Under the pieces are notes generated by a model. That model saw only the letters and a program-made list of their open reading frames with translations. It was not told the DNA's origin and searched no databases. Of a DNA stretch of 30,001 nt, positions 1-8,200 are shown one piece after another (position 1 is the first letter of the stretch; each line of letters begins with the position of its first letter). The stretch spans positions 1 through 30,001 of the forward strand of contig CAZFLA010000025.1 in the NCBI GenBank assembly GCA_964519405.1, given 5' to 3'. The translations under genes were made by a program, and so were the position numbers. The DNA is from G963677485 sp964519405 (GTDB taxonomy: Bacteria > Armatimonadota > HRBIN16).

Positions 1-1
1 A

Positions 2-172
2 GGCCGCTTCTCGGGCGCGGGTTTCAAAGGCTGCTGCATGGCGCTTGTCGACCCGGCATACCAGCAGAGTATCAGCCAGAAAGTGACCGCGGAATACCTA
101 AAAGTATATCCGCAACTAAAAGACAGCTTTTCGGTGCACTTTTGTCACAGTGCTGATGGTGTGAGGTTTTAG
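2..172 (+). CDS. Galactokinase-type GHMP sugar kinase, C-terminal fragment
   Basis: Only the last 56 codons lie in the window; the 5' part is upstream. The visible start, GRFSGAGFKGCCMALV, matches GHMP kinase motif 3 (GAGFxGC), which lies close to the C-terminus in galactokinases and helps form the nucleotide and sugar site. The rest, ending HFCHSADGVRF, matches the usual galactokinase tail ending in an 'SDGxR'-like segment. The family phosphorylates galactose (or a related sugar such as mannose or N-acetylgalactosamine) at C1 using ATP in the cytosol. A sugar-phosphate nucleotidyltransferase begins 9 bases after the stop, so the two probably form an operon that activates a sugar. The exact substrate cannot be decided from this fragment. 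Confidence 0.8.
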   Translation, partial: GRFSGAGFKGCCMALVDPAYQQSISQKVTAEYLKVYPQLKDSFSVHFCHSADGVRF

Positions 173-181
173 GGGGTTACG

Positions 182-919
182 ATGATCTGTGTTGTTCTCG
201 CCGCAGGATACGCCACGCGCTTGTATCCCCTAACCGAAAACTTCCCAAAACCCCTTCTGCCGGTCGGTGGTAAACCCATCATCGATTGGTTGATAGATGA
301 TATCCGCAGATCTGGGGTTGAGTCGCAGTTTGTGGTGGTATCTAACCACCGGTTTATCAGCCATTTCCAAACATGGGCTGACGTGAAGACGTATGATGTG
401 CTTCTGGCAGATGACGGTACCGAAACCAACGACACGCGTCTAGGCGCGGTAAAAGACATCCAGTTTGCCGTGGATACGCTGCATCTTGATGATGATCTGT
501 TGGTCATCGCCGGGGATAATGTTCTGGATTTCAGCCTTTCACAGTTTATAAAGTATGCGCAGCAGAAGCAGACTTCGTGCGTGATGCGCTATTACGAGCA
601 CGACCCTAATAGGCTTCGAAAGAGCGGGGTCTGTGAGATTGATGCTGAGGACAGAATCATCAGCATGGTTGAAAAACCCGACGACCCCAAGGCGCATTGG
701 TGCTGTCCGCCTTTCTATTACTACACAGCCGCTGACGTGAAGATGATTAATAAAGGAATCGCCGAAGGCTGTGCGACCGATGCTCCTGGCAGCTATGCAG
801 CTTGGTTAAGCGCAAAAAGCACCATTCATGCCATGCTGATGCCCGGCAGCCGTTACGACATCGGCAATCTAGAGAGTTACCAGTTCGTGTGCAGCGACTA
901 TCGCGGCATCGTGTTGTAG
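182..919 (+). CDS. Sugar-1-phosphate nucleotidyltransferase (NDP-sugar synthase)
   Basis: This 245-residue protein carries the RmlA/GlmU-type nucleotidyltransferase signature. LAAGYATRLYPLT (residues 6-18) binds the nucleotide, followed by PKPLLPV (22-28) with the usual lysine. GDN (111-113) supplies the metal-binding aspartate, EKP is at 164-166, and a late YDIGNLESY segment (225-233) is typical of the family. These enzymes join an NTP to a sugar-1-phosphate, giving an NDP-sugar and pyrophosphate. It is shorter than standard RmlA (about 290 residues) and has no left-handed helix domain, so it is a minimal catalytic form. A ribosome site AGGGGG lies just before the ATG. The kinase gene directly upstream would provide the sugar-1-phosphate. 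Nucleotide and sugar specificity are unknown. Confidence 0.88.
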   Translation: MICVVLAAGYATRLYPLTENFPKPLLPVGGKPIIDWLIDDIRRSGVESQFVVVSNHRFISHFQTWADVKTYDVLLADDGTETNDTRLGAVKDIQFAVDTLHLDDDLLVIAGDNVLDFSLSQFIKYAQQKQTSCVMRYYEHDPNRLRKSGVCEIDAEDRIISMVEKPDDPKAHWCCPPFYYYTAADVKMINKGIAEGCATDAPGSYAAWLSAKSTIHAMLMPGSRYDIGNLESYQFVCSDYRGIVL

Positions 920-1022
920 CAGAACCGCACAAACCCATCGCCAAAGGCCTGTGGCGCATCTCGTATGTATGTTTTATTTGCCGTGATGCCGCGGGTTTAG
1001 TCACCCACACGACTTCGTTCCG

Positions 1023-1109
1023 GGAGCTGGCGCTCCAAGAACTGCGTTTCGTGCGGGTTCCTGCACCGCACGGCTCATCATCAACGGCCGGCGTCGCTTC
1101 ACTCCGGCC
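1023..1109. repeat. Cluster of three inverted repeats (possible extragenic palindromic element)
   Basis: Three perfect stems follow one another: GGAGC (1023-1027) with GCTCC (1032-1036); CGTGCGG (1050-1056) with CCGCACG (1066-1072); and GGCCGG (1086-1091) with CCGGCC (1104-1109). The string CGGCCGGCG also occurs twice as a direct repeat at 1085-1093 and 1105-1113. There is no T-tract after the last stem, so this is not a normal terminator. It could be a REP-like repeat, a structured RNA, or an mRNA-stabilising 3' end for the nucleotidyltransferase transcript. Confidence 0.5.
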
Positions 1110-1319
1110 GGCGCATGGATGCCACTTCAACATCGGTTAGCTAGATACACACGCATTAGGCAATGCACCTGTGTTTTGGACCACCAATGTTGCCATGTAT
1201 AGCTATTCGTTGACATTTACCCCAAATCCGCTGCACTGCAGTCAGCATGTGAATGCTATTTCGCAATTGGCCCAATGGTTATGAATCTCCCACCAATCTC
1301 ATATGAATCGTAACGAGCA

Positions 1320-1328
1320 TGTTACAAT
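1320..1328 (+). promoter_or_regulatory. Candidate extended -10 promoter for the nuclease-like gene
   Basis: TGTTACAAT combines an extended TG element with a TACAAT -10 hexamer, 30 bases before the start codon. No good -35 is seen at the expected spacing, which is tolerable for extended -10 promoters. A TTGACA at 1210-1215 has no matching -10. Confidence 0.35.
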
Positions 1329-1358
1329 TAACTATCATTTAGCTCGGAGGCGGTAGGT

Positions 1359-2186
1359 ATGAGACCACTTCACCGATGGAAATTCTGGCAGTACATTGCG
1401 GTTGTTCTCATTGCTCTTTCTGCCGTAGCTTGCCAGTCTCTCGCCGTGCCAACCGGCACATCAAGTGATGCTGGCAGCAAGTCCGTTGTCAATGCTGTCT
1501 TTAGCCCCGAAACACGCGTGATGCTGTTCACTCGCGATATGGGCCAGTGGGTTATCGCCAGACGTCGCGATGCAAAACCCGGCAGCGAGTTCCTTTACGA
1601 CAACAAGATGTTTCGTGTGAGTGATGCGAACAAAACGGAGCTGGCAGCGGGTATCGACATCGCGAAGCTATATGAAGCTGATCGCGCTGAAGACAAAACT
1701 AGCCGAGTGCCTACGGCCAATGATGTTGTGCTTCGGTTGGACAAACAAAAAGACCCCGTCAATCATGATTTTCTGAAGTCATTACCTGTGGGCACACTGG
1801 TCTGTTTTCAAGGCCGTGTCTATAGTGTGGGCGCAGGCGCGAAAGCTGTGGTCACCAATACACAGCCCTCTGTGTTGAGTTATTTGCAGAAGATAGAGAT
1901 TACCAATAGTTCATGGCAGCATGTTACCAGCCGGCATACTCCGTCCGGTTCCAAGAACTCAGGGGCAAGCATCTTCTACCAAGGTGAAAACATAAAAGCT
2001 CTGGTTAAGTTCTCCGAAATTGTAACTCCCGAGCAGGAGCAAAACGGCTATTACAGCCGCGATTATGATGCTGGCCATATCGTGGGTTACGATCCATATC
2101 GGAATGGTATGCAGACATCAACCGTCAAAGTAATCAGCACAGCTAAAGGGCAGCTGGTGACGGTGTATCCGGTGGTGCTGAAGTAA
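1359..2186 (+). CDS. Exported protein with C-terminal BECR/EndoU-like nuclease-type domain (candidate toxin)
   Basis: This 275-residue protein begins with a clear signal sequence: basic MRPLHRWKFW, then a hydrophobic run to about residue 24. The sequence LSAVAC (20-25) could be a lipobox or a signal peptidase I site. Residues 45-165 are not recognised. Residues 186-271 show the layout of secreted BECR-fold RNase toxins (bacterial EndoU and relatives): WQHVTSRH with H188 and H193, SIF at 204-206, a helix with a long insert, GHIVGYD at 239-245, a strand STVKVI (254-259) and the closing LVTVYP (266-271). In that family a late T-x-Y-P segment and two histidines are characteristic. A strong ribosome site GGAGG lies 8 bases before the ATG. 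The next gene begins one base after the stop and encodes a small acidic protein, the expected position of an immunity gene. The family call comes from pattern recognition, not a profile search. Confidence 0.6.
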   Translation: MRPLHRWKFWQYIAVVLIALSAVACQSLAVPTGTSSDAGSKSVVNAVFSPETRVMLFTRDMGQWVIARRRDAKPGSEFLYDNKMFRVSDANKTELAAGIDIAKLYEADRAEDKTSRVPTANDVVLRLDKQKDPVNHDFLKSLPVGTLVCFQGRVYSVGAGAKAVVTNTQPSVLSYLQKIEITNSSWQHVTSRHTPSGSKNSGASIFYQGENIKALVKFSEIVTPEQEQNGYYSRDYDAGHIVGYDPYRNGMQTSTVKVISTAKGQLVTVYPVVLK

Positions 2187-2187
2187 T

Positions 2188-2499
2188 ATGAGCTTATCTA
2201 TTATTTTGCGAGACGAGTTTGGCAATGAAATCAGCGACATGGTGGTCGATACAGCGAATGCGATCACCCAAACCATTGCGAAAGCAGCGGCACTGCATCT
2301 TTGTTGTGCTCGCTTCATCGACCCATACGATGACACCGTGTTCAACTCACTGCAGGCGCTGTCTATGGTGGATGAATGGGATATGCTTCATCCACACTTT
2401 ACCGAAAATGAGTGCGATGCCATCTGGGGTGATATCCGCAAGCTGATTGCCGAATGTGCGAATCACCCACATACTTACCTTGTATTTATCGGCGACTAG
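2188..2499 (+). CDS. Small acidic cytoplasmic protein, candidate immunity protein
   Basis: This 103-residue protein has no signal peptide or membrane segment. It is strongly acidic: by hand count about 17 Asp/Glu against 5 Lys/Arg, with acidic clusters such as DPYDD (45-49) and DEWD. I do not recognise a named family. Its ATG lies one base after the TAA of the nuclease-like gene, so the two are almost certainly translated from one message. Size, charge, cytoplasmic location and position immediately 3' of a candidate nuclease toxin are all typical of immunity proteins, which block the toxin's active site by acidic mimicry of nucleic acid. The immunity role is inferred from context alone. Confidence 0.6.
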   Translation: MSLSIILRDEFGNEISDMVVDTANAITQTIAKAAALHLCCARFIDPYDDTVFNSLQALSMVDEWDMLHPHFTENECDAIWGDIRKLIAECANHPHTYLVFIGD

Positions 2500-2516
2500 C
2501 CGGCGGCGGCTGCATG

Positions 2517-2540
2517 ACATCGCACGACGTTGTGCGATGT
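2517..2540. repeat. 9-bp perfect hairpin after the candidate immunity gene
   Basis: ACATCGCAC (2517-2525) pairs with GTGCGATGT (2532-2540) around the loop GACGTT. No T-run follows, so it is not a textbook intrinsic terminator, but it separates the toxin-like pair from lepA and may insulate or stabilise the upstream transcript. Confidence 0.55.
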
Positions 2541-2582
2541 GGAAACCTGCTGGATAGCATCCAAACTGACAACGTCCGCCTG

Positions 2583-2591
2583 TGGTAAAAT
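2583..2591 (+). promoter_or_regulatory. Candidate extended -10 promoter for lepA
   Basis: TGGTAAAAT is an extended TG element with a TAAAAT hexamer, 22 bases before the lepA ATG. The -35 region is weak. Its place just after the hairpin at 2517-2540 fits a separate transcription start for lepA. Confidence 0.4.
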
Positions 2592-2612
2592 ATAGGTTGC
2601 CGGGAGGGCCGA

Positions 2613-4424
2613 ATGTCACAAGACCCACAATCTCACATCCGTAATTTTTGTATTGTTGCCCATATCGACCATGGGAAATCCACACTTGCAGACCGCATTC
2701 TGGAAGCCACAGGTGCTATCGACCCCAGACACATGCAGGAACAGATTCTTGACCAGATGGATCTGGAGCGCGAGCGTGGTATCACTATCAAGATGGCTAC
2801 CGTCAGGCTGCACTACACCGCCAAAGACGGCAATCTGTATCAGATCAACCTCATTGATACCCCCGGACACGTCGATTTTGCATACGAGGTCTCACGCAGC
2901 CTGGCGGCTTGCGAAGGCGCTATATTGGTGGTCGACAGCACACAAGGTGTTGAGGCTCAGACCATCGCCAACGTGAACCTCGCAATGAATGCGAATCTGG
3001 AGATTATTCCGGTTATCAACAAAATCGACCTTCCTGCCGCTGATGTCGATCGTGCCGCGGAAGAGATCGAAGACGTGCTGATGATCGACGCCACCGAGGC
3101 GATCCCATGCAGCGCGAAAACAGGTGTGGGTATCCCCGATATCCTGGAAGCCATCGTGCAGCGCGTGCCGTCACCAACCGGACGGCCAGAAGCACCGTTG
3201 AGAGCTTTGGTGTTTGACAGCCATTTTGACGCTTACCTTGGTGTGGTTACGTATCTGCGCGTGGTAGACGGCAGCGTGAAACCTGGCGATGTGGTGCGCT
3301 GTATGAACACAGGAAAAGAGTTTGAAGTCACCGGTGTCGGCACATTCCAGCCCAAAATGCTGCAGAGTGATGAACTATCCTGCGGCGAAGTGGGTTATCT
3401 TGTGGCCAGCATGAAGACGGTGGGCGATGTGAATGTGGGTGACACACTGACAAACGCCGAACAGCCTGCTAAGAACCCACTGCCTGGATACAAACCTGTT
3501 TTGCCGATGGTGTTCTGCGGCTTGTTCCCGATGGATGGCGAAAACTTCAATGAACTCCGCGATGCCTTGGAGAAGCTTCAGCTTAACGATGCCTCGTTGA
3601 CCTTTGAAGCTGAAAGCTCCGCGGCATTAGGTTTTGGTTTCCGATGCGGCTTCTTAGGCCTTCTTCATATGGATATCGTGCAGGAGCGGCTAGAGCGCGA
3701 GTTTGGCATCAGCCTTATTGCTACCGCACCGTCGGTTAGTTATCGCGTGATGAAGACCGATGGCATGTATGAAACCATCGATAACCCAGCTCACTGGCCA
3801 GCCTCAACACTGATTGATTTTGTGGAAGAGCCGTTCATCAAAGCGAACATCTATATACCAAAAGAGTATGTAGGGCCGATGATGGATCTGGCAATAGAAC
3901 GTCGCGGTGAGTTTGTAAAGATGGAATATCCCACCCCTAACCGTGTGATGCTCACATACAATCTGCCGTTGTCGGAGATTCTGCTGGACTTCTACGATCA
4001 GTTGAAGAGCCGCAGCAAGGGCTACGCCTCGTTTGACTATGATCCAATTGGCTATTTGAAGAGCGACCTGGTGAAGCTCGATATCATGATCAACGGCGAT
4101 ACTGTAGATGCGCTTAGCTTTATTACCCACAAAGAACGCTCGTATAATCGCGGTCGTGCTTTGGTGGAGCGGCTTCGCAAGGTTGTGCCCAAACAGCAGT
4201 TTGAAGTGCGCCTGCAGGCTTCTATTGGCGCTAAGGTCATTGCCGCAGAGAAAGTATCTGCGTTACGCAAGAATGTTATCGCCAAGTGTTACGGTGGAGA
4301 TATCTCCCGTAAACGCAAACTGCTGGAGAAGCAAAAAGAGGGTAAGAAGCGTATGAAGCAGGTGGGCTCCGTGGAGCTGCCGCAAGAGGCCTTCCTAAGC
4401 GTGCTTAAGGTGGCTGAAAGCTAA
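2613..4424 (+). CDS. lepA: Elongation factor 4 (LepA), ribosome back-translocating GTPase
   Basis: This 603-residue protein has the normal LepA length and architecture. The GTPase domain shows AHIDHGKST (residues 16-24), RGIT for G2 (55-58), DTPGH and NKID. EF-G-like domains II, III and V follow, and then the LepA-specific C-terminal domain with SFDYDPIGY and the conserved stretch ending in RKRKLLEKQKEGKKRMK. LepA binds stalled or mis-translocated ribosomes and promotes reverse translocation or 30S maturation, using GTP. The start codon follows a GGGAGG ribosome site. The next gene starts two bases after the stop, so the pair is probably co-transcribed. Confidence 0.98.
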   Translation: MSQDPQSHIRNFCIVAHIDHGKSTLADRILEATGAIDPRHMQEQILDQMDLERERGITIKMATVRLHYTAKDGNLYQINLIDTPGHVDFAYEVSRSLAACEGAILVVDSTQGVEAQTIANVNLAMNANLEIIPVINKIDLPAADVDRAAEEIEDVLMIDATEAIPCSAKTGVGIPDILEAIVQRVPSPTGRPEAPLRALVFDSHFDAYLGVVTYLRVVDGSVKPGDVVRCMNTGKEFEVTGVGTFQPKMLQSDELSCGEVGYLVASMKTVGDVNVGDTLTNAEQPAKNPLPGYKPVLPMVFCGLFPMDGENFNELRDALEKLQLNDASLTFEAESSAALGFGFRCGFLGLLHMDIVQERLEREFGISLIATAPSVSYRVMKTDGMYETIDNPAHWPASTLIDFVEEPFIKANIYIPKEYVGPMMDLAIERRGEFVKMEYPTPNRVMLTYNLPLSEILLDFYDQLKSRSKGYASFDYDPIGYLKSDLVKLDIMINGDTVDALSFITHKERSYNRGRALVERLRKVVPKQQFEVRLQASIGAKVIAAEKVSALRKNVIAKCYGGDISRKRKLLEKQKEGKKRMKQVGSVELPQEAFLSVLKVAES

Positions 4425-4426
4425 CG

Positions 4427-5218
4427 ATGCTTGAGCTGATTACCGAGCAGAAAAACCCCATTTTCGCTGCAGCAAGTCGACTAAACCAGCATGCACCACG
4501 GCAGGCAGATCATAAGTATCTGCTTGAGGGTGCACAACAGGTGTTAAAGACACTGCACGCACGCATTCAGCCAACGAGGGTGCTGCTTCGCGAGGACATC
4601 GACCCGCATATTATCGAGCAGATAACCCATGCGGGCATCCCTGCGGTGATGGTCAAGAAGGGGCTGTTTCCCAAATTGATGGGCACTGGATATGACACAA
4701 GCTGCACAGCGGTGGCGGTGATGCCCATGCAGCTAGAGTCGCTTGATGCTTTAGCAGAAGCTCCAGAAGGTGTCGTGCTCGTTGCAGAATGCCTGCAAGA
4801 CCCGCGCAACTGCGGCATGCTCGTACGCACCGCTGATGCTGCCGGTGTGAAGGCGGTTGTGTTTATCCAGCCATGTGGTGATCTCTACAGCCGGGCGGGA
4901 GTTCGGGCGACCACAGGGAGCATCGCACAAGTGCCGATTTGCCTTGCTGACAACTCTCAAAGTGTCATCTCGATGTTCCGGCAGTTCGGTTGGCGGCAGG
5001 TGGGCAGCACAAGCCGTGCCCATTACGCCCACTGGGACATTAACATGAAGGCTCCTCTGTGCATGTGGGTTGGCACAGAAGACAGTGGCTTGACATCCGA
5101 CACCCGCGCCTCACTTGATGACATGACTACCATCCCTATGGATGGCAGCGCCCATTCACTGAATGTGGTCGTGGCCAGCGGAATACTGCTCTTCGAAGCG
5201 AAGCGACAGAACCGCTAG
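4427..5218 (+). CDS. SpoU/TrmH-family RNA 2'-O-ribose methyltransferase
   Basis: This 263-residue SPOUT enzyme carries the three family motifs: DPRNCGMLVRTADAAG (125-140) with the Asn and Arg of motif 1, WVGTEDSGL (214-222) for motif 2, and PMDGSAHSLNVVVASGI (237-253) for motif 3, which forms the S-adenosylmethionine-binding trefoil knot. The N-terminal 100 residues resemble the L30e-like RNA-binding part of RlmB/TsnR-type enzymes. The family methylates ribose 2'-OH groups in rRNA or tRNA; the exact target cannot be read from sequence. Coupling to lepA fits a role in ribosome function. The gene ends 39 bases before a convergent gene. That gap contains only a weak GCAC/GTGC inverted repeat followed by TTTT, a poor terminator candidate. 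Confidence 0.9.
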   Translation: MLELITEQKNPIFAAASRLNQHAPRQADHKYLLEGAQQVLKTLHARIQPTRVLLREDIDPHIIEQITHAGIPAVMVKKGLFPKLMGTGYDTSCTAVAVMPMQLESLDALAEAPEGVVLVAECLQDPRNCGMLVRTADAAGVKAVVFIQPCGDLYSRAGVRATTGSIAQVPICLADNSQSVISMFRQFGWRQVGSTSRAHYAHWDINMKAPLCMWVGTEDSGLTSDTRASLDDMTTIPMDGSAHSLNVVVASGILLFEAKRQNR

Positions 5219-5257
5219 CCAGATCCGGCAATCTCCTGCACCATTCACTAGTGCCTT

Positions 5258-8200
5258 TTACAGCGATACTCCCAACAAATCCCCCACGTTAGGAACTGGT
5301 ATATCCAGCTGTTGCAGCTTTTCCGTAATAGGAGAGGCGATGTCTTGCAGGTTGGGTAAATCCAGCGTTGGCAGTTGCGGCAGCTCTGGAATGCGCAGCA
5401 TCTGCGAAATGTTGGGCAGACTTATCATGTTCAGTATCTTCGTTGGATCGCTGATATTCACCGACTTAAGGATATCTGGTGTGTAGAACAGGTTGGGCGT
5501 ATCGGTGCCGACCGTTGGAGCGACGGTACCTGCTGCACCCAAGCTGAAGCTAACGCTCCATGTGTTGTCCGAAGGGTAGAAGTCCTTCTCTTTCATGCGC
5601 AGTGCAGCATGGATTCGCGGCGTTGTTTTGGGGTTGAACTCAAAAGTGTAGCTAGCATCCACGCTCTCGCCTGGAGTTATGGGCTTCAATTCCAGTGATT
5701 TCAGCGGTTTTTGGCCTGCCGACAGGTCAACTTTATCGCCTCCATAGATATCAAGAACCACCTCGTTAGCAGTGGCTTCGCCTACGTTCACTACTTGAAA
5801 CACCAAAGGTATTTTCAATCCGGGTGTTAGTTTTGCCGGGAGTTTCGGCATCTTGTTAGCGATCAACGCTAGGTCGGGTGATGTATGGTTTCGGTCTACA
5901 CCGGTGGATAGAGCGATTTGATCGGCCTCTTTTTGGCTTGCTGCAGCCACTGCGATTTGCGTGTATGCCCAGTTGGCAATCAGCCGATGGTGGGAAGCAT
6001 AGATAAAGTGACCATCCATGGCATTCTCAACCTTGGTCTCCACATTGTTGTTCATCAGTTTACCCATGTAGCCCCTGATAGCTTCGGCCGGAACTGGGAA
6101 CAGATAGCACCCCTCAAGAACGCTCTTTTTCATCAAACCGACTTCGGTGTTGTTCACTTTAAAGCGCATGTCAAACGGCGGGTAATCCTCGCGGCTGTTT
6201 TCCAGGTTGAATGTGGTCTCCAGCCAAGCTTTCTTTACTGCACCCTGAAGGCTAGGCTGCATCACTGGTTGTGACCAGCTTTTGCCGCCATCAGTGCTTG
6301 ATATTCGGTATTGCAGGTCGGTGACTCCGCTGATATCACTATGATAGACAACATGAATCGTCTTCTGGCTGTAGGATATCGCTGGATACTCGCTGTATGC
6401 CGAATCCTGTGTGAGCCGCAGGGGCTGGTTGGGGGTGTCAGACACTTTGGAAAACCAGATTTCGCTCTCCGCTCCGTCACCTTCGCGCCAAACGGCGTAT
6501 ACTTGGTTATCTCCGCTGACGCATATACTCGGTTCTCCGCATTCCGCTTTACCAACCGACAGCACTTGAGGTTTTCCGATATCCTTACCGCTTAGGTCAA
6601 TGCGGCGATAGTTGATGCTGGTTCGCCCAGAAACTGACGAGGTATAACACAGCCCTATCCCATTGCTGAGTGCCACTAGCTGCGGCCACCGCTGGCTTTC
6701 ACCAGCAGAGGCTGACAGAGCCACTTCTGGGCCGAATTGCTTACCACCATCTTTGCTGACACGCATATAGATTCGGCTGGATCCTGACCGTAGGTCTTCC
6801 CAGGCTACAATGAGGTTGCCTTGTTTGTCACTAATGATGAATGGGTCATCAACACCCTTACCATGGGTAGTCAGGTATGTTATTGGCTGCCAGGTCAGAT
6901 AGTCATCGGTCTTGCTGATGCGCACTGCTGCATTGCTCTTGGCGTTCGGCACGGCATCAACCCATGTCACTGCAGCCATATTGGGGTCAAGATAACATGC
7001 ATGTGGCCACATTGCCGAGTGTCCCTTGTCATTAAGCTGTGACACATTCATCATTTTGTCCGTCTGTGTGGCATTTATACCAAAGATGACAGTGGGGGTG
7101 CCGTCTGGAGCTGGTGTGTGCAGAAAGATGCCCATACCATCATTACAGTTTACTAGTCCTGGATACAACGAGTTCTTGACAGCTAGTTCGGGTAACCGGC
7201 TAAGCAGTGATTTCCTGATGGTTCCGCCGCGAACTCCATTCACGGCGTTCCAATCGGGTGGCACATATCCCACGTTGCTCAAAGCTGCCCATATTGACCC
7301 CAAGAGATAACCCATATTGGCCGAAAAAGAACCGTTGGACCAGTCGTGGCCCAGTCCCGTGCAATACTGGTTGCCATTGGGATCCTGAGAGTAATCCCCA
7401 CCCTCGTTGATGCAATATCCTTGGAAGCTTCCGCCGGAACTTGATGTGTGTGCCAACCCATAATAGACACTCTGACCAGCTGGAACCGCAAAGTGCAGAT
7501 TCACTGTGGCGGGGTTCTGGTCAGACATTCCACTGACGCTGATAGGCACATCAAATGCAGGCATACCTGGGCAGAGATTTGGTATCACACTAAACTCCAC
7601 CGAACCGTTAGCGGGTACAAAGACGTTCTGCGATACATTCGGCTCAAAACGGATGAGATGACTAAACTCAATGTTCTCAGCAGTGACACCGATTCCCCAA
7701 ACAGCAGCTCCTGCGTTGCTCAGTCGGCAGGAATAGGCAAGTGTCGCTGGGTCCTGACGAAGCACTTCTAGCTTCAGGCGTGCATCGGGAGTTTTTGTTG
7801 TTAGTTGAATAACGGCTGTATCATGCGGCTTGGATTTTATGTCGATTTGCTCAGGCTCTTCGGCTGTGAATAGCCCCACTTTAAGTTGTTCATCTTTAAG
7901 CAGCCTGTCGGTATTTAGGATGAATCGCACAAACTTGCTTTGACCTGGCTTAAGAATGCATGCCTTGTCGATGGAACCTTCACCGACGAAACCTGCGGTA
8001 ACATCCTTAATCTTAGATATTGGCAAAAGTTTAAATGCTTTGGCTGTGTCGCTGTTATTAAGCACAGTGATGGTGCCGCGGCGATCATAACCTGTAAATG
8101 TAGAAAAAGGTGTGGCGTCCAGCTCAAACCGAAGACCGCTAGGGGCATTCGTACGGGCTGCTTTCACCGCAGATTGTGAGGTAATTTTGATGAGGCTCTT

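Larger units (their letters stand above)
920..1358. other. Gene-free interval with a GC-rich hairpin cluster and an AT-richer leader
   Basis: No convincing gene is seen in these 439 bases. The first part (about 1021-1113) is GC-rich and holds three successive inverted repeats, listed separately. The second part (about 1141-1345) is AT-richer and probably contains the promoter of the next gene. Open frames crossing this stretch run out of the nucleotidyltransferase gene in another frame and have no separate ribosome site, so I treat them as chance. Confidence 0.6.

Noticed and set aside
802..1140. Plus-strand open frame of 112 codons running from the nucleotidyltransferase gene into the gene-free interval
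   Set aside because: It overlaps a well-supported gene in another frame, has no ribosome site, and its sequence is arginine/histidine-rich like random GC-rich translation.
1210..1215. TTGACA as a -35 box for the nuclease-like gene
   Set aside because: No acceptable -10 is found 16-18 bases downstream, and it is about 150 bases from the start codon.
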